Source: an uncultured Pseudomonadales bacterium (GTDB lineage: Bacteria; Pseudomonadota; Gammaproteobacteria; Pseudomonadales; Cellvibrionaceae). From it: 9,352 nucleotides of DNA. Below are positions 1-6,422 of the stretch, in pieces. The notes below the pieces were generated by a model that made no database searches, was not told the DNA's origin, and saw only the letters and a list, made by a program, of their open reading frames with translations. Position 1 is the first letter of the stretch; each line of letters opens with the position of its first letter. Made by a program: the position numbers and the translations under genes. The DNA lies in NCBI GenBank assembly GCA_938048505.1, contig CALIUX010000270.1, positions 1 to 9,352 of the forward strand, read 5' to 3'.

Positions 1-135
1 TTGTATAGGTAGTGCTCACCCCTGAATAGCTTGAATAGGGGTAAACCAACAACGGTCTGGTATGGCTTGATGTACAATAGTGGTCATACACCTTTCCCCT
101 TTTTCAAATCTTTTTAACGTAAGCCGAGAAGTACT

Positions 136-1845
136 GTGACCGATTCTGCCTCAACCCAAGCCCTTATTAAGCAACTGACCGAACTGGTGGGTGCCAGCTA
201 CACCCTAACGGATAGCGTTAAAATGCAACCTTATTGTAAAGGGTTCCGCTTTGGCTCGGGTGAGGCGCTTGTTGTGGTACGCCCCGCAACGCTCCTAGAA
301 GTTTGGCAAGTGCTTAAAGCCTGCGTAGCCGCTGATGTGGCTGTCATCATGCAGGCTGCAAATACGGGTTTAACGGGGGGATCAACGCCCGACGGTAAAG
401 ACTATGACCGCTCGGTCGTCATCATCAATACTATGCGTATTGATCAGATCCAGCTCATTGATAATGCCAAGCAAATCGTCGGCTTGGCAGGCAGTACGCT
501 ATTTGGCTTGGAAGATGTATTGGCCAAACATGGGCGCGAGCCACACTCGGTGATTGGGTCATCGTGCATTGGTGCGTCAATTGTAGGGGGCATTTGCAAT
601 AATTCCGGTGGTGCACTGGTGAAGCGTGGCCCAGCCTACACTGAGCTCTCTTTACATGCACAAATTGACGCAAATGGTGAGCTTTCGTTAGTGAATAACT
701 TAGGGATTGATTTAGGTGAAACGCCTGAGGCAATTTTGACGAACTTGCAACAGCAAAATTACAGTCAGAGCGATGTTACATTTCCTGAAAGACGCGCATC
801 CGATGACGAGTATCACGAGCGTGTGCGCGCAGTCGATGCAGATACGCCTTCACGCTTTAATAATGATGGCCGCCGTTTATATGAGGCGTCTGGTTGTGCA
901 GGGAAATTAGCGGTTTTTGCTGTGCGGTTAGATACGTACCCCATCGCTAAAAAGCAGCAAGTCTTTTATGTTGGTACGAATGATCCTCAGGTCTTTACGC
1001 AAATGCGCCGGGATATTTTAGGGTTTAAAAACCTTCCGGATTCGGGCGAATATCTTAATCGCGATTGCTATGATGTCAGTAAAAAATACGGTAAAGATAC
1101 CTTTGTCGTGATTGATAAATTAGGCTCTAAATACATTCCAAAGCTGTTTGGAATGAAGCGTGTTGTTGATCGTATTGCCAGTAACTTTTCATTTTTGCCT
1201 ACTAAGCTTTCAGATCATATTATGCAGTTTTTAAGCATTTTATGGCCCAATCATTTACCTAAAAAAATGGATGCCTTTAGAGATCAATACGCGCATCATT
1301 GGATTCTAGAAATGAGCAATGATGGGGTTGATGAGGCGCGTGAATACCTTGATACATTTTTTCAATCAAATGAGGGTGGTTATTTTGAATGTACCCCCCG
1401 TGAAGGTGAAAAAGCGATTTTGCATCGCTTTGCGGCAGGCGGGGCGATTGGTCGCTATCATGCGATTAAGAAAAAAGACTTTGGCCCGATTATGACCATC
1501 GATATTGCGTTGCGACGTAATGAGCGTGACTGGCTAGAAGTGCTCCCGCCAGAGATTGATGACAATATTGCAGTTAAGCTTTACTACGGCCATCTGTTTT
1601 GTCACGTCATGCACCAGAACTATATTCTTAAACCGGGTGTTGACGCCAAAGCACTTAAGCAAAAAATACTCGATTCATTTGATGAGCGCGGTGCAGAATA
1701 TCCAGCCGAGCACAACGTAGGCCATGAGTATTTTGCCAAACCGGCTTTGAAGGGCTTTTATAAAAAGCTTGACCCAACAAATAGTTTTAATCCCGGTATT
1801 GGTAAAACGACTAAGCTAAAAAACTGGGAAGAAAAGAATCGTTAG
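136..1845 (+). CDS. dld: Quinone-dependent D-lactate dehydrogenase (FAD, membrane-associated)
   Basis: Oxidises D-lactate to pyruvate and passes electrons through FAD to the quinone pool at the inner face of the cytoplasmic membrane. The 569-residue length is close to that of E. coli Dld (about 571). Seen: an N-terminal FAD-binding type 4 (PCMH-like) half, with the PATLLEVWQVLKAC segment at about 50-63, the glycine-rich AANTGLTGGSTPDG at 74-87, and GSSCIGASIVGGICNNSGG at 141-159. The C-terminal half matches the membrane-binding D-lactate dehydrogenase domain and ends in HNVGHEYFAKP and DPTNSFNPGIGK. The start is GTG at 136. Its ribosome site is poor (a GAG-type purine run about 8-10 bases upstream), and no good ATG lies near. 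A TACAAT at 73-78 could be a -10 box, but no convincing -35 accompanies it. No lactate permease or regulator gene is adjacent, so it appears monocistronic. It converges on the CAP lipoprotein gene. Family assignment is secure. Confidence 0.95.
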   Translation: MTDSASTQALIKQLTELVGASYTLTDSVKMQPYCKGFRFGSGEALVVVRPATLLEVWQVLKACVAADVAVIMQAANTGLTGGSTPDGKDYDRSVVIINTMRIDQIQLIDNAKQIVGLAGSTLFGLEDVLAKHGREPHSVIGSSCIGASIVGGICNNSGGALVKRGPAYTELSLHAQIDANGELSLVNNLGIDLGETPEAILTNLQQQNYSQSDVTFPERRASDDEYHERVRAVDADTPSRFNNDGRRLYEASGCAGKLAVFAVRLDTYPIAKKQQVFYVGTNDPQVFTQMRRDILGFKNLPDSGEYLNRDCYDVSKKYGKDTFVVIDKLGSKYIPKLFGMKRVVDRIASNFSFLPTKLSDHIMQFLSILWPNHLPKKMDAFRDQYAHHWILEMSNDGVDEAREYLDTFFQSNEGGYFECTPREGEKAILHRFAAGGAIGRYHAIKKKDFGPIMTIDIALRRNERDWLEVLPPEIDDNIAVKLYYGHLFCHVMHQNYILKPGVDAKALKQKILDSFDERGAEYPAEHNVGHEYFAKPALKGFYKKLDPTNSFNPGIGKTTKLKNWEEKNR

Positions 1846-1856
1846 ACTTCTGTTTG

Positions 1857-1906
1857 AGGCATAAAGCGCGCAACAAAATATTGAGAGTTTTATGCCTATT
1901 TCTCAA
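1857..1906. terminator. Two alternative hairpins between convergent genes (weak terminator candidate)
   Basis: Seen: AGGCATAAA (1857-1865) pairs with TTTATGCCT (1889-1897) over a 23-base loop. TTGAGA (1881-1886) pairs with TCTCAA (1901-1906). The two stems overlap and exclude each other. The site starts 12 bases after the dld stop, between convergent genes, where a terminator is expected. The T-tract is poor on both strands, so this is tentative. Confidence 0.3.
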
Positions 1907-1952
1907 CGGTTATACATGCCTACCCAGCATGACAGAAAATGAGCGAAAACGA

Positions 1953-2948
1953 TTACAGGGGTTTGGCAAAGTTTTGTGTCCAAAATATTCTGTACTGGGT
2001 TTGAGGGGCTGTCACTTGGCCCATCCCAAATTCTGTAAAATCTCCAGACATAATATTTGAACAATGTCCTGGGCTGTCTAGCCACCCTCTCATCACTGAG
2101 CTGACGTCTCGTTGTCCTGCAGCAATATTTTCTCCTATCCTTCGCCAGGCATAATCAGCGCCATCTATACGGCTTCTGAGAGTCGAGCCGTTACTACCGG
2201 TATGGGAAAAGAAATTGTTTTGCCCCATATCTTGCGAATGCTTGAGTGCAGCTTGCTGTAGCTTACAGCTCCAGCTGAGTGGGGGTACAGCAGGTTGATT
2301 AGTGGAGCCGCATACTCGCGCCTGAGATCGTGCTGCATTGACTTGCGCTAGCATTTCGATATCAAGCTCGCCCATACATTGATCAATCACCTCCTGCGAG
2401 GTTTGGCCTGAACCCGCAACGGACATAAATTGTGTTTCCACTCTGCCTGCTGTTTGACCTGAGCTCAACATGCTCTCTGCAATCTTAACTGTGTGTAAGC
2501 TCTGAGCCGAAAGGCTTTTGTTCGTTTGAAAGGTAAATGTTTGATTGTCCGTGGTATTAATGCTGCCTGCTACTTGCTCATTTCCTTTTAGCAATGTAAT
2601 CAGATCACCTTGATAGCTGTTCTCTAAAACAGGCTCAGTAAAAACCACAATTACTTTGCTGTTGAGTGCAATATTTTGGCTGTTATCGCTGGGTGTAATA
2701 GACTGAATGTACGAGAGTGGCGCACTCGCATCAGAGCTTGCTGTATCACTGGTTGTGCTGCTAATAGAGCTCGCTTGATTACCATTATTGAGTGAGCTTG
2801 ATGATCTATCGTTACTGAGTGACGAGGTGGTGTCTTGCGAAGCCGCTTTTGATTCAACAGGGCGTACTTCAGGGTCTTCTATGCTGCATCCGGTAAGGTT
2901 TAGGTAAATTAGACTGGCAGCAATGGAGGTGAGTACAGCAGATTTCAT
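1953..2948 (-). CDS. Lipoprotein with Ser-rich linker, Ig-like (Big_5-type) domain and CAP/SCP domain
   Basis: Predicted secreted lipoprotein of 331 residues. Residues 1-20 are a signal peptide ending in the lipobox LTGC, so C21 would be lipidated. Serine at +2 fits outer-membrane sorting. Residues about 22-78 form a Ser/Asn/Thr-rich, probably disordered linker. Residues about 80-178 resemble a bacterial Ig-like domain (SITPSDNSQNIALNSKVIVV, then FTEPV). Residues about 197-328 are a CAP/SCP (PR-1-like) domain with HSQDM, FFSHTGSNG, GENIAAG, WLDSPGHCSNIM and FWTQNFA. H249, E273 and H295 are candidates for the conserved CAP cavity residues; H237 lies nearby. Cysteines 191, 213, 228 and 296 could form disulfides. 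The start ATG has a GGA about a dozen bases upstream. CAP domains of bacteria have few proven functions (adhesion, sterol or lipid binding, nuclease or protease claims), so no biochemical role is assigned. Confidence 0.88.
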   Translation of the reverse strand: MKSAVLTSIAASLIYLNLTGCSIEDPEVRPVESKAASQDTTSSLSNDRSSSSLNNGNQASSISSTTSDTASSDASAPLSYIQSITPSDNSQNIALNSKVIVVFTEPVLENSYQGDLITLLKGNEQVAGSINTTDNQTFTFQTNKSLSAQSLHTVKIAESMLSSGQTAGRVETQFMSVAGSGQTSQEVIDQCMGELDIEMLAQVNAARSQARVCGSTNQPAVPPLSWSCKLQQAALKHSQDMGQNNFFSHTGSNGSTLRSRIDGADYAWRRIGENIAAGQRDVSSVMRGWLDSPGHCSNIMSGDFTEFGMGQVTAPQTQYRIFWTQNFAKPL

Positions 2949-3129
2949 CTCAAGTTTTCCGTTAGAGTGCTTTAAGCCTCATTCTAAATGGCATCGCTAG
3001 CTCAACGTGGGGCCTTCTTCAAATAATCCCTAAAACACCATCACACTTCTTGTTTATATCTTCAAGACAAAGAGAAAGCGCCTTTTCCTTTTGCCGGCCT
3101 AGTGGCCCTTACCCTTTTTGATTCTTGAG

Positions 3130-3158
3130 TTGACAGGTAGAGAACTTATGCATAATAT
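3130..3158 (+). promoter_or_regulatory. Strong sigma70-type promoter candidate overlapping the palindrome
   Basis: TTGACA (3130-3135), a 17-bp spacer, then TAATAT (3153-3158): a perfect -35 and one mismatch in the -10, with optimal spacing. The -10 lies inside the left palindrome arm, and transcription would start near 3165 at the arm's inner end. The mirror position on the other strand has a TAATAT but no matching -35. It points toward the sulfurtransferase gene with a leader of about 210 bases. Confidence 0.55.
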
Positions 3159-3203
3159 AAATCTACCTATTCATAGATAGATTTATATTATGCATAAGTT
3201 CTC
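3140..3203. repeat. 64-bp near-perfect palindrome
   Basis: Base-by-base pairing shows 26 uninterrupted complementary pairs from 3140/3203 inward to 3165/3178. One mismatch follows (C3166/A3177), then four more pairs to 3170/3173, leaving only two unpaired bases (TC) at the centre. The arms are AT-rich (GAGAACTTATGCATAATATA begins each arm on its own strand). There is almost no loop and no trailing T-tract, which argues against an ordinary intrinsic terminator. The DNA could extrude as a cruciform, or the site could be a recombination site, a short inverted insertion, or a large protein-binding site. Confidence 0.9.
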
Positions 3204-3378
3204 ATGAGTTGATACGTGAGGCTAGCCCCTGCTTTTTTAGTGACGTGCCCCTATGAATGATGAAGCTTAATGCCGTTGTAAATGATATTGAAGCGTCAAG
3301 CAGTGGGTGATAGTCGGCTATGAGCGCAAGCTTATTAACGATGTCGTAAGCATCAACAACCTTTAAAGGTCAAATGCC

Positions 3379-4233
3379 ATGAACAAAATTTTGATTGAAG
3401 TACATGAGCTGAAGCAGCTCATGCAAGAGCAAAATGTAATTCTAGTCGATACACGTGCCCCAGCAGCTTATTCTGAGCTACATATTAAGGGTGCAATTAA
3501 TATTCACGATATATTTACCTATTTATCGTCGTCAACAAAGTCTGGCATAAAGGCTATGCGGGACCACTTTGCTAGCGTGTTTGGTGAATCAGGTATAGGC
3601 AATGCTGATACTGTTGTATTTTACGAAGATTCGATGAGTAGTGGCTACGGGCAGTCATGCCGTGGTCATTTTATTGCTGATTATATCGGGTTGTCTGATA
3701 CGAAAGTCTTGCACGGAGGATTATCTGCATGGCGCAATGCCGGCGGTAAAGTCGATGATAAGGCGGTGCCTTTGCCCGCTAAAACCTTTGAGTTGGGTTA
3801 TGCCGGATCTGAGTTGATTGTTAATAAAGATGATGTGTTAAAAGCCATCAATACTCAAGATATTACCTTATTAGATGTGCGTGATGTTGAGGAGTGGATT
3901 GGTGAAAGTAGCTCACCTTATGGGGTGGACTTTGCGCCACGTAAAGGGCGTTTGCCTGGTGCTAAATGGTTGGAGTGGTATCGCATGATGAAGCCCTCAG
4001 TCGACGGCCCTCGCATTAAAAGCTCAGAAGAAATTTTGGCAGAATGCCAAAATATTGGACTAGATTTTGACAAACCAATATACCTTTACTGTTTTAAAGG
4101 AGCGCGAACCTCCAATACTTACGTTGCCTTGAAACAGGCTGGATTTAAGCAGGTAGCGACGTATTTTGGGTCGTGGAATGAGTGGTCTAGAGATCCAGAA
4201 TTGCCCATTGAGCAAGGCTTGCCTACGGCCTGA
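3379..4233 (+). CDS. Two-domain rhodanese-family sulfurtransferase
   Basis: Transfers a sulfane sulfur from thiosulfate or 3-mercaptopyruvate to a thiophilic acceptor such as cyanide or a thiol, through a cysteine persulfide. The 284-residue length fits tandem rhodaneses (SseA and RhdA are about 270-280). Domain 1 (about 5-125) has LVDTRAPAAYSELHIKGAIN and VLHGGLSAWRNAGG. Its active-loop position has Asp rather than Cys (EDSMSSGYG), as is usual for the inactive half. Domain 2 (about 147-275) has LLDVRDVEEW and the loop YCFKGARTSN with the presumed catalytic C238, ending TYFGSWNEWSRDPELPIE. The loop is CxxGxR-like, not the CGSGVTA of classic 3-mercaptopyruvate enzymes, so the donor is uncertain. 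ATG at 3379 has AAAGG nine bases upstream. It appears monocistronic and abuts prophage remains. Confidence 0.9.
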   Translation: MNKILIEVHELKQLMQEQNVILVDTRAPAAYSELHIKGAINIHDIFTYLSSSTKSGIKAMRDHFASVFGESGIGNADTVVFYEDSMSSGYGQSCRGHFIADYIGLSDTKVLHGGLSAWRNAGGKVDDKAVPLPAKTFELGYAGSELIVNKDDVLKAINTQDITLLDVRDVEEWIGESSSPYGVDFAPRKGRLPGAKWLEWYRMMKPSVDGPRIKSSEEILAECQNIGLDFDKPIYLYCFKGARTSNTYVALKQAGFKQVATYFGSWNEWSRDPELPIEQGLPTA

Positions 4234-4266
4234 TATACACATAAGCAGGCGACATTGAATCCGCTT

Positions 4267-4345
4267 AAATCAAATTCCTAGCCTGCATTTAAGTTTTTCC
4301 TAAATGCAGATTGGTGCAGTGAGTGTGGTCAAAGTGTGGACGCTA
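4267..4345. repeat. Relic att arm region (copy A) of an older prophage
   Basis: This stretch aligns with 4830-4906 (copy B) along its length: both run AAATCA, then TAGCCT, a hairpin, a GGTG motif, two TGTGGAC-type repeats 11 bp apart, and GTGGACGCTA. Copy A has an IHF-like AATCAAATTCCTA (4268-4280). Its hairpin is CTGCATTTA (4283-4291) with TAAATGCAG (4301-4309). The repeats are TGTGGTC (4324-4330) and TGTGGAC (4335-4341). No tRNA fragment remains on its left side. It is best read as the arm half of an attachment site left by an earlier element at the same locus. Confidence 0.75.
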
Positions 4346-4374
4346 CGTAGCAAGCGAATTTTGGAGATTGTATT

Positions 4375-4697
4375 CGGTTCCTTGAGCGACCTAATCTTGG
4401 CAAGCGAGTTATCGACCACCCATTCATCAATACACCGCAATTCGTTAAGCATGGCTCGTATGCAGCTAGATGATGGCTTGTTTGCCGTATTAGGTGAGCC
4501 CAGAGCTTGCAGGGCGACATCTTAAAAGATCTTTGGTGAATAGTTGGCCGGTAGGGTGCTTAAGCTACGGCATATCTTGCGTATGATCTGCTGTGGTATT
4601 TGCCGCTTTTTGATATGTGTGCCTGCTAATAACTTATTTAGAAAAATCCGTTATCTGGGCGGTCTTTTTCTCATCAAAGTCTATCTGAATAAGGCTT
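4375..4697 (-). pseudogene. Degenerate tyrosine integrase fragment from an older related prophage
   Basis: The DNA is clearly homologous to part of the intact integrase gene (about 5950-6300), covering roughly its residues 41-158. The best-preserved stretch is 4385-4500. Read on the minus strand it gives RAMLNELRCIDEWVVDN followed by SLAKIR, against RAVFNELRRVDEWMVDN and PLAKVK in the intact protein. Upstream in the reading sense, small insertions and deletions shift the frame (near the bases matching NHYLAYMR). Homology returns at the CGGCATATCTTGCG block (4567-4580) and at 4650-4697. The N-terminal 40 residues and the whole catalytic C-terminal half, including the active tyrosine, are missing. 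It cannot encode a working recombinase. Boundaries are approximate. Confidence 0.85.
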
Positions 4698-4736
4698 TAA
4701 TTGTATTTTAAGATATTGATCTATAAGCAAAATAAA

Positions 4737-4791
4737 TGGTGCCCGGGGCCGGACTTGAACCGGCACGACCGTGAGGTCGGGAGATTTTAAG
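4737..4791 (-). other. Attachment-site core: 3' fragment of a tRNA-Leu(UAA) gene
   Basis: Read on the minus strand, this stretch starts with the anticodon loop CTTAAAA (4785-4791; anticodon UAA). It continues through the 3' anticodon stem, a leucine-type long variable arm (CGACC-tca-CGGTCG pairing), the T arm with GGTTCAAGTCC, the acceptor strand CCCGGGC (4741-4747), A and CCA (4737-4739). The 5' half is absent: bases from 4792 do not complement the anticodon stem. It is therefore not a functional tRNA but the duplicated 3' part left when a phage integrates into a tRNA gene and restores the gene at its other end. The intact tRNA-Leu should lie at the far end of the prophage. Confidence 0.88.
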
Positions 4792-4830
4792 TTATTTCGG
4801 GGTTGCTTTAATGTTAATAAATTACATATA

Positions 4831-4843
4831 AATCAGACTTTTA
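4831..4843 (+). promoter_or_regulatory. IHF-like binding site between att core and arm repeats
   Basis: AATCAGACTTTTA matches the IHF consensus WATCAANNNNTTR at 8 of 9 defined positions. The equivalent place in copy A (4268-4280) also matches 8 of 9, with a different mismatch. P2-type integration uses IHF bending between core and arms, so the position is sensible. The consensus is loose, so this is moderate evidence. Confidence 0.45.
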
Positions 4844-4874
4844 GCCTACATTAGGTTTTGCCTAGATGCAGGCT
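4843..4874. repeat. Imperfect hairpin in the att arm
   Basis: AGCCT (4843-4847) pairs with AGGCT (4870-4874). CAT pairs with ATG after one mismatch. TAGG (4852-4855) pairs with CCTA (4861-4864) with G4865 bulged, over a TTTTG loop. It lies just downstream of the lipoprotein gene (minus strand) and may end the int-lipoprotein transcript, but no clear T-tract follows on that strand. Confidence 0.5.
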
Positions 4875-4885
4875 GGTGTAACGGG

Positions 4886-4903
4886 TGTGGACAGAATGTG
4901 GAC
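4886..4903 (+). promoter_or_regulatory. Tandem integrase arm-type repeats (TGTGGAC x2)
   Basis: TGTGGAC occurs at 4886-4892 and 4897-4903, 11 bp apart, which is one helical turn. The same pair with one base change is in the older copy at 4324-4330 and 4335-4341. P2-family integrases bind short direct repeats of this general kind through their N-terminal domain. The sites abut the end of the lipoprotein gene, whose stop codon is two bases further on. Confidence 0.6.
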
Positions 4904-4904
4904 G

Positions 4905-5441
4905 CTAGCGGAAGGTTACTGGTGTGGAGGCGGTGTCGCATTCGCTACCGGTTATATTGCATGCTTGCAGGATAATGTAGGCGTCTTTTGGGAGTGTATC
5001 TAGGGCTGATGCGATGCTGATTCCTTCTGAGTCGTTTGCATCACAAGTGATTGAGTTGTTATTTGTAAAGCGGCACTCGTCTGTGCTGCTTCCATCATTG
5101 CATTCGTTGTCAGTTGGGGCACATTGTCCTTGGCCAAATGAGATGTCGAATTCGCTCAGTGTGTTATTGGTGCTAACAAAGAGTTCTACATCATAAATTT
5201 TATCTGCTCCCAAAAGATTAAAATCGATTGCAAATGTACCATTATTGATGGCTGGATCTATTGAGGCGGGGTTTGTGCTGTCATCTGGGCCTGTTATGGT
5301 AAAGCTGCTGATGCTTAGCTTATTAGGGGTGTCTTCTCTCTCTTTGTCGTCAAGGGGTTTGGGGATATTGTCTTTGGAGCCTGAATCGCTGCCGCAAGCG
5401 GTTGCAAGTAAGCAAAGGCCGAGTACTGCTAAAAATTTCAT
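4905..5441 (-). CDS. Small Cys-rich lipoprotein, prophage cargo downstream of int
   Basis: 178 residues from ATG at 5441, with AAGGA about seven bases upstream. An in-frame TTG one codon earlier is a poorer start. Seen: a signal peptide with lipobox LATAC and lipidation at C16, followed by GSDSGSKD and an acidic, charged linker to about 40. A beta-rich region follows, rich in Asn, Asp, Ser and Thr, with six cysteines (107, 114, 123, 133, 161, 168), probably three disulfides in the periplasm or at the cell surface. No family is recognised, and function is unknown. It begins three bases after the integrase stop codon, so it is almost certainly co-transcribed with int. Its 3' end runs to the integrase arm repeats. 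A lysogenic-conversion ('moron') role is inferred from place and lipoprotein nature only. Confidence 0.85.
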   Translation of the reverse strand: MKFLAVLGLCLLATACGSDSGSKDNIPKPLDDKEREDTPNKLSISSFTITGPDDSTNPASIDPAINNGTFAIDFNLLGADKIYDVELFVSTNNTLSEFDISFGQGQCAPTDNECNDGSSTDECRFTNNNSITCDANDSEGISIASALDTLPKDAYIILQACNITGSECDTASTPVTFR

Positions 5442-5444
5442 CAA

Positions 5445-6422
5445 TTATCCTTGGGTTGCTAATGGATTAAGCGCTAGCGCATCCGAAAAGTGGTCGGGTG
5501 CTAAATGTGCATAGCGCATAGTCATTGTTAGCGACTGGTGGCCTAAAATCCTCTGTAAACTCAAAATATTGCCGCCATTAATCATAAAGTGGCTCGCGAA
5601 TGTATGTCTTAGCACATGTGTCATCTGACCTTTGGGTAAATCGAGGTCTGTTTCTTTAATGATTCGTTTGAAGGTGCTTAGCCCGTCAATAAGGGGTGCA
5701 TGATCTCTCACGAGTTGAGCGAGCTGTGGCGAAACGGGTATTGAGCGATTCTTGCCCGATTTGGTGGCATTGAAGGAAACCATATTGTTGACCACTTGTG
5801 ATGGCCGTATTGTGGCGGCTTCACCCCATCGTGCGCCAGTTGCCAGACACACTCTGGCACTAATGCGTGCATGGCTCGCCTCTGACTTATCTAGCTCGGC
5901 TAGCAGGGTTGTGATTTGATCGCTGCTTAAGAATGTGAGCTCGGGCTCATCAACTTTAAGCGGTTTAACCTTGGCAAGCGGGTTATCAACCATCCACTCA
6001 TCAACACGCCGTAATTCGTTAAATACGGCCCGCATATAAGCTAAGTAATGGTTTGCCGTATTGGGTGAGATCAGCTCTTGGTCAAGCAGTTTGGCGCGAT
6101 AATCTGAAAAGAGCTTTGCATTAAAGTGTCGGGCGGGTGGGTTGCCTAGGTCGCGGCATATCTTGCGAATGGTTCGCATGCGGTGTTCACCGCTTTTAAT
6201 GTGGGCGCCATGTAAGGCGTGCCAGCGGTCAATGACCTGTGAGAGGGATCTTTTATCTGAGTCGGCCTTTTCCCATTCGGGTCTATCTTGATACTTGCCG
6301 ATGATGTGCTTTTCATATGTGCGGGCTTCGCTCATTGTGGGGAGCGTTTTGCGGAATCGTCGCCCATTTCTACCATTTGGCCTGATATCAACATCGTAAC
6401 CGTTTTCTGTTTTTTTGATCAT
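5445..6422 (-). CDS. int: Tyrosine recombinase, P2-like phage integrase
   Basis: Catalyses integration and excision between attP and the tRNA-Leu attB. The protein has 325 residues from ATG at 6422; P2 Int is of similar length. In that numbering, an N-terminal arm-binding region (about 1-55) is followed by a SAM-like core-binding domain (about 58-155) and the catalytic domain (about 163-320). The catalytic set is visible: Arg I R198 in ATGARWGEAATI, beta-hairpin Lys in TKSGKNRSIPV, H269 and R272 in HVLRHTFASHF, H295 in ILGHQSLTMTMRYAH, and nucleophile Y304. A TTG four codons upstream is in frame but falls inside the ribosome site, so ATG 6422 is preferred. It is downstream of the repressor on the same strand and upstream of the cargo lipoprotein. 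A LexA box lies just behind its ribosome site. Confidence 0.95.
   Translation of the reverse strand: MIKKTENGYDVDIRPNGRNGRRFRKTLPTMSEARTYEKHIIGKYQDRPEWEKADSDKRSLSQVIDRWHALHGAHIKSGEHRMRTIRKICRDLGNPPARHFNAKLFSDYRAKLLDQELISPNTANHYLAYMRAVFNELRRVDEWMVDNPLAKVKPLKVDEPELTFLSSDQITTLLAELDKSEASHARISARVCLATGARWGEAATIRPSQVVNNMVSFNATKSGKNRSIPVSPQLAQLVRDHAPLIDGLSTFKRIIKETDLDLPKGQMTHVLRHTFASHFMINGGNILSLQRILGHQSLTMTMRYAHLAPDHFSDALALNPLATQG

Larger units (their letters stand above)
3126..3212. repeat. 8-bp direct repeats flanking the palindrome
   Basis: TGAGTTGA occurs at 3126-3133 and again at 3205-3212, just outside the two ends of the palindrome. The gap to the palindrome is 6 bases on the left and 1 base on the right. 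This could be a target-site duplication from a small non-autonomous insertion. The unequal gaps weaken that reading, and an 8-mer pair can arise by chance. Confidence 0.5.
2949..3378. other. 430-base gene-free divergent intergenic region
   Basis: This lies between the divergent CAP-lipoprotein and sulfurtransferase genes. The only strong structure is the palindrome at 3140-3203 with its overlapping promoter and flanking direct repeats. A small GGCC-TAGT-GGCC hairpin lies near 3103-3114. No credible ORF was seen: the ATGs around 3254-3262 open frames of fewer than 20 codons. No tRNA or recognisable riboswitch was found. The sulfurtransferase has an AAAGG ribosome site at 3365-3369, inside the short palindrome CCTTTAAAGG (3360-3369). 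Confidence 0.7.
4830..4906. repeat. att arm region of the younger prophage (copy B)
   Basis: Homologous to 4267-4345. It lies between the tRNA fragment and the lipoprotein gene and contains the IHF-like site, a hairpin and the arm repeats. That both copies keep the same order of elements suggests function in recombination, not chance similarity. Confidence 0.75.

Noticed and set aside
18..42. Inverted repeat ACCCCT/AGGGGT upstream of dld
   Set aside because: Only 6 bp with a 13-base loop and no T-tract; too weak to call a terminator or operator.
455..733. Minus-strand frame of 92 codons opposite dld
   Set aside because: Antisense shadow of a well-conserved gene; composition is not protein-like.
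1854..2060. Plus-strand frame of 68 codons after dld
   Set aside because: Begins at TTG without a ribosome site, overlaps the CAP gene on the other strand and has no protein-like features.
3140..3203. Telomere-resolvase (linear plasmid-prophage) site
   Set aside because: Length is similar to such palindromes, but no protelomerase gene is seen, the palindrome is imperfect near the centre, and the prophage here has a tyrosine integrase and a tRNA att site.
4304..4525. Plus-strand frame (73 codons) and the overlapping minus-strand frame 4329-4520
   Set aside because: Both lie over the decayed integrase fragment and use frames other than the ancestral one.
4737..4791. Functional tRNA-Leu gene
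   Set aside because: The D arm, 5' acceptor strand and 5' anticodon stem are absent; only the 3' part from the anticodon loop is present.
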